A model generated the notes under the pieces. It made no database searches. It was given only the letters and a program-made list of their open reading frames with translations, and was not told where the DNA came from. This document shows positions 52,123 through 62,028 of a stretch of DNA of 64,000 nucleotides, piece by piece. This stretch comes from Pempheris klunzingeri (taxonomy: Eukaryota; Chordata; Actinopteri; Acropomatiformes; Pempheridae). The translations under genes were made by a program, and so were the position numbers. Each line of letters starts with the position of its first letter. Position 1 is the first letter of the stretch. Location of the stretch: assembly GCF_042242105.1 (NCBI RefSeq), contig NC_092012.1, forward strand, positions 11,199,470 to 11,263,469, written 5' to 3'.

Positions 52123-53087
52123 TCACACTGGCTCTCTTGACTTGTAACAGAAAAAAAAAGGTCTTCTCCTGGGATGATTTAGATGGCTCCTGGGACAACA
52201 AAGGTCAAAATATAAACTCCGCTCAGCTGTAGGTCTTCTTCACTCGCGGTCACAAAGCAACGGAAACAGAAGAAACTCTTTTGCCCCAAAACATCCTGAC
52301 GAATCTCTCCAGCTCTCCTTTGACAAGGTTTCCTCTTGATGTGGAGCTACCACAGACCTCTGTCTCCGCTTCACAACACCTCTACCACCTTCCCCACCCT
52401 CACAGCTCTCTTCCAATCTCACGTCAGTTGTCTCTCACACACACAAAAGCATCACGTTATCAGCCACAGTTTCTTTGTGTTGGGCGGCGGTGAGTTCAGC
52501 TGTGATCAGGTGTCTCCTAAAAAGGCAATCCCCATGGCCCCAAAGCCTAAGAGCTGGATGGCTGGGGTATGGCGTGGCAATGGGGGGTGGACGCACTGGA
52601 AAAGATGCTAATGTGCTGCTGGGCTGGAGTGCAAGCTTGTCAGCTGGTGCAGGACTTTGTTGACATCCCACCCGCCCCACGGGAGGAGGGTAAGAATGGA
52701 GCATCATCCCGAAATTCCCCCCTACTCCCTGAGCCTTCTTCCTCCTTCAACTATGTTAACTTTATTTATCATCTCCTGCTCTGATAGCAGCTAATCTACT
52801 CTCAACATCCAAGAGTTTCTTTACTCCTCATCTTCACCCAATGTTGTGATTTTACCCATTTTGAATCATTAAATCAGTTATTCCTAAGTTTTTATACACC
52901 TGTTATTTTTTCATTTTTCTGTTGGTTAACGGTGGCCCAGAGTGACCATAGACGAAGCATTACCAGAGGAGCCAGTGATGATGATGATATGCAGCAGGAA
53001 TGCAACCTGATAAGCGGCAACTGTTACCAAGCTGACATTTTACACACTCTCTCAAACACACGCACTGTAGGGCAGTGGATCTCACTG

Positions 53088-53112
53088 ACCCTAACCCTAA
53101 CCCTAACCCTAA
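53088..53112 (+). repeat. Interstitial telomeric repeat (CCCTAA)4
   Basis: Four perfect CCCTAA units in a row between ADPRHL1 and DCUN1D2. Confidence 0.9.
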
Positions 53113-53488
53113 TGTGGAGATTTTTTTGTTCCATTCGCTACTGCCATTTAGTTTGCGTACATCTGAAACATGTTAGATTGGATATAAACCTGCATCGGCT
53201 GGATAGCGGATATGCATAGACCGTGGCGTAGTAACACAATTAACTGGGTGAACTCTATGTTATCATTATTATCACTTCTAGTGGCATGACATATAATCTT
53301 TTTAGTTTTGCAAACAGTTCCAAAGCTCGAGATTTTCCATGTTGTGATTCCTGTTTATTTCAAATGAAATACTACTATTAGAAGACAGGTCACTTTGATT
53401 CTGACAAAAAAACATTTGTTGTCAGAATTAACTGCTGTACCTTGTAGACAGAATCACAGCTTTTACAAGGCTGTTAAAAACAACATGC

Positions 53489-53494
53489 TTTATT
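53489..53494 (-). terminator. dcun1d2: Candidate DCUN1D2 polyadenylation signal
   Basis: TTTATT on plus, so CAATAAAGC on the minus strand, about 2.5 kb beyond the DCUN1D2 stop. A good hexamer context; use is inferred. Confidence 0.4.
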
Positions 53495-55317
53495 GACAAC
53501 TCTCTTGGAGAAAACAATGTACGGTATGCTTCTGTGACAAAACATAATATTCTATAAATACCTGTTTTCTTGTCGCCAAAAATAATACTGTTTTGATAAG
53601 AATGATCTGCATGACTAGAAACAGTTGACCACACATTTGACAAATAAAAACGTACCAAATGTACCACATTATCAAACTGAACACTGAGAGACGTCACATT
53701 TTCTTGCTCCTGAAGCGCAGACGATGTCAGATCGTAAAGCCAACGACAACCAACTGGGTAAAAAGCTTTCACGTCATCTCGCTGTTGCAACAGTTGGAAA
53801 CACTGTATATGGGATATTTCATTGCACCAACACATATCTAACTTGCCTGGTTACAAAGGTGGACAACATGACACATTTCCCAGCCCCTACAGTGACTGTT
53901 TGACAGTCATGACGAAGCTGGTTCTTTTGCCACTCATTTGCATTCAATCTGAGACTGAAATCATAATAAATCCCCATCCTAGTCTGCCTCAACTTCTTAT
54001 AAGTCTACTTCATGCACACCACCATAGTTTATGACTGACTTCTGTCTACATAAATACGAGAACTTCAACACAAGTCTGTCAACAAAAACAAAAGGCATGT
54101 TTTTCCCCCCCCTGTAGTTAGATGTTGACAAGACAGAGAAATTTGACACAGGGACATAATTTGTCCTTATTTTCAACACATGGCAGAAGTTTTATCATGG
54201 TGACAACAATTGGTAGAACAAGACACCATAATTGGCTACTGTTTGGAGCAGAAAGCATGGCAAACACAGAGAGGCGCCTGCTGCTCGCTGCGACTGGGAG
54301 AGGACGACTGGTACCTGAGCTCTACCTTCTGTCACAGTCTTTAGCTGCGAAAGGGGACGTGTTGAGCAAATAGAGTTATTTAGTGTTTTTAAATCACACT
54401 TGAAGAGTATAATAAGAAACCTATAATCAATCAGCTCAAGTCTTCTGCCCATGTCTATCATCACAGCTGGGTTCAGTCGGGTGTTTTTCTAATAAATGTA
54501 ATCCGGTCCAGCTGTGATTTGACTGTAATACATGGAAAAATACTATACGGCCCAGCCACCCCTAGATGGCAGCGCAATCACGGTTCTTAAAGCGACACAT
54601 TTTTCACTTAGCAGTAGTGTGATTTCTTTGACATGCCACCATCGCCCTGCTGACCCAGACTAAAGCCTCAGACAGTGTAAATCAAACAGTTTAAATACTC
54701 TTGGCTAGGATGTAGATGTCCATTTGAAAAAGTCTAGTGTGTTAAGTGAACCTGCTGTCAGGTAAACTGTATAGCTCTGCAGCTGTATACGGTGCTGCCC
54801 GATGAAGAAAAAACTACAACAGAGAACGTGTAAATCAGTGCAGTTTGCAGGGCTGGCAAGTCTTCGTCACCTGGATAATAGAAAAACAGTCAGTGTGCCA
54901 GTCAGTTTCTCTTTGTGTTACAGCAGTTTACACACTGCAAAACTAAAGTCAACCAAATGTGTAATGCAGTAGCAATTTAAAAGCTAGGATCCTAAATGCT
55001 TCTTATGTACTAATCATGGTGATAAATGCCATTTTCTGTTTCCTCAGATATACATTTTTGCTCTTCTAAAATGAAATCTATTCTTATTTCTACAGCGTTT
55101 TACAGCTGTAACAGTGATTCTGCTGGTGCTGAGCTTAAAAAGCATGCTGCTCTGTCCAATTCTCAGCATGGATACAAAATGTGGATCTGAACCTTTTTCG
55201 CTGCCACTCAGTTAAGCTGAATCATAATTACTTAACTTCTAATTATAATAAAATCAAATGAAAATATTGAGCATAAAGAGGCAATATGTTTAAATCCCCC
55301 CCCTTCCCCCAACCCAA

Positions 55318-55347
55318 CACACACACACACGCACACACACACACACA
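55318..55347 (+). repeat. (AC)n microsatellite
   Basis: About 14 AC units with one interruption, in the presumed DCUN1D2 3' UTR. Confidence 0.85.
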
Positions 55348-55956
55348 ATGACCAAGCACACTTTCTCTCGGCTCTCAGTGTGATTGTTAGAGAGCTACAC
55401 ATTCGCAATCTCAGTGAAAATTACTTTTTTTTTTTTTTTCCTTCTCGACGTCCATGGCATCGTTTCACTCTAGCTGATAAAGACATGCAGATTGACACAC
55501 TGTTCCATTCACAATTGATAATGTTAAGAGGCCACATCCTACTGCATCTATAACTTAATCCTCTGCCTGTGCTGAAGGTCCACTGTTTCTGTCCCTCCTC
55601 ATTGTGCCAAGGGTGCAGGTTAATGAGCCAAGTCCACAGCAGCAGTTTGAAGCCACACCCATTGGCGATTTGCCCGTGAGTGACCAGTTCTAGGGGACCC
55701 ATCATTTCCATATTGCAATTTCATGGTCTGTCCTCGCCAGCAGACAACAACAACAACAACAAAAAAAAAAAACATCATCTCTCTCTCTCTCCTATTGGTT
55801 TCCCCTTCTGCTGTCCTCTCTTGTCTGGTGTTTCCGGGTCACTCCCCAGCCAAGGCATCTTTTGCAGTTGGAAGAACAATCTTATCGACAAGCTGCAGAC
55901 AGACTTATTGAGAAGTAGTCTCTTTTTGGCTCATTTGTATAAAAAAATCCTCATTC

Positions 55957-55988
<32 letters not shown>

Positions 55989-56034
55989 TGGGAGAAAAAC
56001 AAACTCCATCTGCTGCATGAAGCCGGGACAAACA

Positions 56035-59000
56035 CTATGTCATGTTGCGCTTACTCCCCGTCACGATCGGCCGAGCAAACTCCACAAAGTCGTCTATGAG
56101 CACCGGCCATGCACCTGAGGAGAGAGAAAAAACACTGAATTTTACATTTCAGTGTATCTGCTACAGTGGTTTAATTCAGCGTAGCAATGATCCACCGATG
56201 TAGCGGCATCTGTAAGTCAAGTGTTCATCTATCATCGTGGAATTAACTGCTGAAATGTACATATGTTACAGATAGCCTCTATCCTGGCGGCTTTAATGAC
56301 CTCACCTTCCTCATCGTAGTTGGACATGTCGTCTGCAATCATGTTGCCGAAGTCCAGAAGGAGGTTCCACGTGTCTTTGGGAATTGAGCGCTTGTGATGC
56401 TCCTGAACGCAGCACCGTAACAGGAGAAGAGCGAGTTAAACATTACTGTGTGATCAGAGTATTGCAAACCCCCACGCAGTGAATGTCAATCCCACAGTCT
56501 GTAAATAAACACTTAGCTCGCGAAACTTAATTTGTTGTTGGTAATGTGTCGAAGACATGATGTATGTGTTGAATGAGGCGAATGTTATTTGAGGTGGTGT
56601 TGTGTTCCACTGTGTTCTGGTCTAAGGCGTTTCTAGTAGTTTTGCGTCTCCGTATGCAGTATGTAAAGGAGAAAGTCCTCTCTCACCAGCAGGAAGCGGT
56701 TCCAGAGATCCAAAAACTTGAAGCGACCGGTGAGAACTAGATTCCAGTAAGCGACAGCCATCTCTAGGTCTAGGACACAAAGTAAGATATTTCAATCCAC
56801 TTTTTTCCCCCATTTTTAAAAATAAAATTTTTTGCCTACATCTCCTTCTGTTCAACATGTTTTCGTCCTCTTACCTAAACCCTTCTGGCCGGGGTTCTTG
56901 GCAAAATTGAAGGTAAACTGGTAAAAGTCTTTGAACTTCCCCGTGTCTTTGAGCTCCTGCTCCAGTCTGGGAAGGATCGCCTTGAGTTTCTCTGGACTGT
57001 CACAGCTAGAGGAGACATTAAAAAAAACAAACAGATCAGCCTTCCAAAATCCTGCTATGTTGAGCAGCAGCTAACTACTACAATTTCTAATTCTTGTAAG
57101 ACTGACATTTAACAGAACATTAACATTATACGTATGACTGAGTACATTAGTCATATGTACATCTCTGTTCAAATAGTGCACAGGGTTTGTACAACTTTAT
57201 GAGTAAAATTCACGCTTTTTTCAAGCACTTTCAAGGAACCTCAACCAAAAACTTCCAGATTATCCAAGCCTTTATCATCAGATCTAAATTCTTTGCGGAA
57301 ATGCAATTGTCAAAAATAAAGTTTACAGAATTCCTTTACTGCCTCAGCAATCAATGTATATTACCACAAAACAAACAAGTATGATGTTGTTACATTTCAA
57401 ATCTTATTTAGAATTAGATTTCTGGTTTACATGAGTGATTATGTAGATGAAACACCAGAATATGTAGGAAAATCAAGCATCTTTCAAGGAGTATACTATA
57501 ATTCAAGCATACTCCTAGCCTTGAAAACAGATAAAACAGACTTTGTACAAACCCTGAGCGTGGGTGTCAGGTTGAGTGTTGCTCACCCTAGCTCAGCCAT
57601 GCCGTCCAGGAACTCCTTCCTGCTGAACTCGCACTGCGTGGCCGCTCTGAACTTCCACGCCACCACCAGGATGCTCATGCTGGCTGGGTCCAGGGTCAGG
57701 TCATCGCAGAACTGCTGGATCCCATCAATGCCTATCTTGTTCTCATCCTGGGGGTCTGCAAAGGCAGCAGGTAAGAGTGAGCAGAGCAGGACCAGAGAGC
57801 AACGGAGAAGACAAGCGGACCGTGCTGAGGTTAACTTTAGTTCTGATACTCATTGAAACCTGAAGTCTCTCCCCAACACGTGCCTTTGTATCTGTTGTAG
57901 AGCTGCTCCAGCTTCTTGCGGTCCACAGAGGTTTTCATGGATTCTTTGTAGTAGAGGTCTGGGTTCTGGAAGTAGTTGTCTGTGGCGACTTCTAGTTTCC
58001 AGTCATTCTGCGTCAGGCAGTACACGGCTGTCCTCTCCCCGGCCTGTGTGAAGGACATGAACTGCCGAACCTTGTCCTTCTGCGATGACTTCAACTTGTG
58101 CTGTAACACACACAATCACACAGGTAAACGCAGGGCTGGATTAACCTGCGGGGCCCTATTATGTTTATAAAGAATAATTAACGATGTAAGCATAACATCA
58201 GGTGAAATATTAAAGTTATTAAAACTGAATCTTAACAAATGCTTTATGGCGATGAAAAATGCAGGAGCTCGTGCTATTTCTGTTTTTATCGTGCTGTAGT
58301 AATGCATATTACTACAGAAATCAGCAAGTGATCAAATATCACAAACTAACTGCAACACACACAAAACCTGAGGACTTCAGGACCCATAAGGTTCTGGGGT
58401 CCTGGGACAGGCATGCAAATGGAATCCAGAGAATTGCACGTGGAGTTGAGGCTGCATATCATCATTTAGACATACAACGCACAGACTAAACTTTGTGAAC
58501 ATTTGAATAAAAGTGCCGGGATTTGATTTCCATTAAAACTTCTTAGCTGGAAACTTTTTCTACAGATTTGTATAAGATAATATCTAGATGTATATTACAC
58601 TTAAATAACACCTGCCATGACGAAAATATCTGGTTTGTGTGAATACATTTCAGAAAGTGAGGCTGATATCAGGCGTGCAACAGCCAATGCACAGCCTAGA
58701 ATAAGTGCATTAAGAGGAACAAAACACTGTCACCCCCTAATGCACCAACACAGGGCTCCGTTGGTTTGCAAAATACCTCCTCCTATTAGTTTAATGTACA
58801 CGGTCAAGGGGAGCATTGCACGTCTTTGCAGAACTGCAGACCTGACCCACCCGATGATCATACAGCAAATTCACCGTGACAGGCCAGTGTTTGGCGACCC
58901 AGTTTTCCCGGGGAGGGCACGTTTGATCCTGCAGGCTCTATCCTGACCCGGGGCAGCAGCATAGGCGAGTTACCAAAAAGGGAAAGGTACGTGATGTCCG

Positions 59001-59208
59001 ATCTCAAAATACCAACAACTGACCTTCCATTTCCCTCATATTCCCGACACACATCAACCCTGACAATGCGACACTTGGCTGAGGACACGTCGATCCCTCC
59101 TATCGGCGTGTCCCCTCAACGTCAAAGAGCGCCGTTATCGGTTTTTAGGACTTGTTTGACGGAGCTAAAGAATCGCCCCGGTTTCTCATTTTTAATCTTA
59201 CCTACCAT
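56035..59208 (-). CDS. dcun1d2: DCUN1D2 (DCN1-like neddylation co-E3), 7 exons
   Basis: Exons in transcript order: 59206-59208 (ATG only), 57884-58100, 57587-57755, 56875-57005, 56687-56769, 56306-56402, 56035-56114. Total 259 residues, the usual length for DCUN1D1/2. The N-terminus [25 protein letters not shown] is a UBA-like domain. [20 protein letters not shown] begins the potentiating-neddylation (PONY) domain, which ends in [20 protein letters not shown]. The HKLKSS start, AGERTA and position between ADPRHL1 and TMCO3 favour DCUN1D2 over DCUN1D1. Function known for the family: binds acetylated UBE2M/UBE2F and cullin to speed NEDD8 transfer; CUL4A in this same window is a plausible client, though adjacency does not show it. 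The second intron needs a GC donor (AAAG|GCACGT). The start ATG forms the whole first coding exon. Confidence 0.93.
57181..57556. mobile_element. ~375-bp MITE with CAGGGTTTGTACAA inverted ends in DCUN1D2 intron 3
   Basis: Left end CAGGGTTTGTACAACTTT, right end CTTTGTACAAACCCTG: an inverted pair of about 14-17 bp. Inside, AAGCACTTTCAAGGA-type and CAAGCATCTTTCAAGG-type tracts. No ORF of interest. Confidence 0.7.
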
Positions 59209-59299
59209 TTTATCACACGCTGTTTTGGCCCACTTGATATCCAATTACCCCAGGTGCGCATGCGCGACAAGAACTGCGCTACCGTAGGGGCACTTGGTT

Positions 59300-59314
59300 C
59301 ATGGGAAATGTAGT
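59300..59314 (-). promoter_or_regulatory. ZNF143/SBS-type motif, DCUN1D2 side
   Basis: On the minus strand it reads ACTACATTTCCCATG, close to the SBS consensus ACTACAnnTCCCA. It lies about 95 bp upstream of the DCUN1D2 ATG, a typical core promoter position. Confidence 0.65.
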
Positions 59315-59672
59315 TCTATAGCGCTGAAATCCCACAGGCCTTTCTGTATTAATAAACAACTGTTTAGCCGAAAAAAGCATTTGTTCCCAAAGTTCTTCAA
59401 CTAGAATACATATAAAGGAAAATGCCACATTACAGCTTTCTATCAAAATGTCAGCGTTACATTAATAACGCCGGCTTTTAGTGGGACAGCCGATAAAAGT
59501 CAGCTTTCAACTTCTTTAAAATGCGTTGTTGTCGCTGTGAGCAAAATTATGTCAAGTTAAGCAGCTGTTCAGACACGTCAAAGCAGTTTTAGTCTGTGGT
59601 TTTAGCGAAATAATCAGCAGCCACAAGTTGAGAGCACTTGACACGGATAAGTTCGAAAAGACAACATCTGAA

Positions 59673-59687
59673 AACTACAACTCCCAT
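59673..59687 (+). promoter_or_regulatory. ZNF143/SBS-type motif, TMCO3 side
   Basis: AACTACAACTCCCAT on the plus strand matches the SBS consensus ACTACAAnTCCCA. About 50 bp upstream of an ATG-bearing open segment at 59726. Confidence 0.7.
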
Positions 59688-59725
59688 ACCAAAGACGATA
59701 AAGATGTTTCGGAAGTAATCTAAAA

Positions 59726-61024
59726 ATGGATCAAAGTTACATCGACGCGATTATATCCCGAAAACAAGACTGCAGTTGGTCGGTTTCAGCTGTGGTTTAT
59801 GCTAACTTTCCACGTCTTGGTGAGCTGTCTCTAGAAAAGTTGTATTAATGTAACGTTGCAGCTATTAGGCTAATGTTGTGTTAGCTTCGCCGCTGTAGTC
59901 ATGGGAGTGTTTGTGGACTCAGCTGGCTGGAGCTGGTCTGACAGCTCGCAGGAATTTGAGGGCTAACTTAGCTTAACTTACAGCTCCTGAATAGAAAACA
60001 GGTTGAACTTTATACTCACCGGTACAACTCCAAGAGGGATTTAAACAGCAGCAACGCACCTACCAACCTACCTACCTACCTACCTACGACAAGGCGCCGC
60101 TAGCATCTCCTCTGATAGCACGAATAATGCCGGAGGTCGAGGTAAACACGAAGTTGGTCGCCAAGTAAGTTGGTGAACGCCTGCATCGACGCTGGTTTCA
60201 GCTATGTGGCAGGGGAGGAGGAGGTGGGGGAGGAGGAGGAGGGGTGTCGGTGGTGGTGGTGGTGCGGTACAACAGCATGATTGTTCCCTTCTTCTTACTC
60301 TCCCTCCTCTTCTTCAGCTTCTCCTTCGGCCGTGGAGAGGAGTCCGGAGCCCCGGCAGTGCGCACATTTCACAGGTAGTTGCAGTCTTTCTTTGTTTAGC
60401 TGTTTCCATTGATGATAATCGGTGTTTTGGGCGTTAAGCAAATGTATGATTTCACCGATCGTGGTGTTTCCTGGTGTGTGTGAAATATGATTTATGCCTG
60501 GAGTGTGTGTGTGTGTGTGTGGTCAGCTTTGCATGATGTTACTCATGGCTGTCATTCCCCCCCATTATTTACATGTTTGGTATTCAGCTGTTTGTGTTTA
60601 TAGTTTTAACATGTCCATGCATCCATCACTGTAGAATAATCTCCCATTTTTGGGGGGTAAAAACTGTCAACCAGTCAAAACCGATCACTAGATTTCTGGG
60701 TTACTTGTACTTGAGTGTTGACATTTTATGCCACTTCATATTCTATTTTTTTTTTTTTTTTTACTCCACTACATTGCTTTAACAACTACAGCGACTCATT
60801 TTCTTTCAAAATAAGTTTTTCATACATTCTCACTTTATGATCAGCTCATAGGATTTTTATAGATGATGATAATGATGATGATGCTAATTTGCCTTTTATT
60901 TCTAGCACCAGTTGCAGAGTGGCTGCAGCCCAGTCTTAGGAGGAAAGACAGAGGAGGAGTCTGGAAAGTAAACATCACTCAACTTGACTCATGCTCACGA
61001 AGGTCCTGTCCAGCTTGGGTGTGA
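59726..61024 (+). CDS. Unrecognised three-exon open frame upstream of TMCO3 (small gene or uORF)
   Basis: Segment A (59726-59819) starts ATG and ends before GTGAGC. Segment B (60318-60374) lies between TTCTTCAG and GTAGTT. Segment C (from 60906) follows TTTCTAG. All join in phase 1 and stay open: MDQSYIDAIISRKQDCSWSV..., then SPSAVERSPEPRQCAHFT, then PVAEWLQPSLRRKDRGGVWK. If C is terminal it stops at 61022-61024, giving about 90 residues; a donor GTAAAC after 60967 is also possible. I recognise no family. The stretch is short enough to be open by chance, so a TMCO3 5' leader with a uORF is equally likely. Confidence 0.25.
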
Positions 61025-62028
61025 GTTGAATGCATTCAGGTTTTATGCTGGTGTGGTAAAAGCTTAATGTGATGTCAGGGTAGGAGAGAGTGAAAGCTGC
61101 GGAAAGATAGGCAATGTCTTTATTTGACACCGTTCTTGTTGATATAAATGCAGCGTTACATTAAGTGTCTGCAGAATAGCAAGCACTGGTGGAATACATG
61201 TATGTGACATGTTCAGTCAAGCCAGGTGCTCCTAAAGCAGCAGAACAAGGTGCTATTAGCGTAATGAAAAGCAAGCAGTGGGACAGTCCACAGGTGAGCA
61301 CACACAGCTGTTGTTTAAGCTTTTCAGCTGTGACCTAAAGATTAAACCGTCTCTTGAGATGACTCTAGGATGAAGCACAGAGTGCACAAAAGCCCACACA
61401 AACAAGAGATTATCTGTATCAAATTTTAGGACAAACGCTGTTACTATCTGTGCTTTAAAGGCCATAACTGTCTGTATTATTTGTAGTATCCAGAAAACAC
61501 CAAAACAAATACTGTGTCAGTCCATCGCTCTATATTGTCCCACTTCCCCGGCCTGTCTGGGGATCTCAGCACCAAGCTCATTAAATGTAGACAAGTCGCC
61601 AACGTATGCTTTATTTTTTTCAAAGGCTAAATGAATTCTTAAAGCATATGTACTGCAGATCTCAGTAAATATTACTCAAGCAGGAGTAAATAGTGTATTT
61701 GTTAGGGACTTTTTTCAGCTATGGATTTTGTGATGGAAGTCTGTGGCACAAAGGAATAAGCTATATCAAGCTTTGGATCTCGGTTCTGTTTTTTCATGGG
61801 ATTTGTTGACTTTAACAAAAACATCTTCGCTGACATCTACGCTACGTGTTTTGAGTTCATAAATATCGATCCACATTGTTCATATTGTCCTCCTTTTTGT
61901 TTTTTTTCTGTTATCTTCGAGGCGACCATGCCCCTCCTGCTTTCATCTGTTTTGCTGTTTCTTTTTTCCAAGGTCCCTCTCTCTCTCTCAGTCTCCACAC
62001 TTGGGTGAAGGCAGACGCAGTGGTTTGG

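Larger units (their letters stand above)
59209..62028. promoter_or_regulatory. DCUN1D2-TMCO3 head-to-head promoter region and TMCO3 5' exons
   Basis: The interval holds the DCUN1D2 5' UTR, two ZNF143-type motifs, and presumably non-coding TMCO3 exon(s). The TMCO3 coding exon starts at an acceptor with exon base 61992. Short splice-bounded segments at 59726-59819, 60318-60374 and 60906-60967 are candidates for TMCO3 5' exons or a small separate gene. A GGA/GGT-rich block at about 60210-60265 could form a quadruplex. Confidence 0.55.

Noticed and set aside
58617-58946. 109-residue plus-strand ORF in DCUN1D2 intron 1
   Set aside because: No recognised family, no clear splice sites, and no second copy in the window; most likely a chance open frame.
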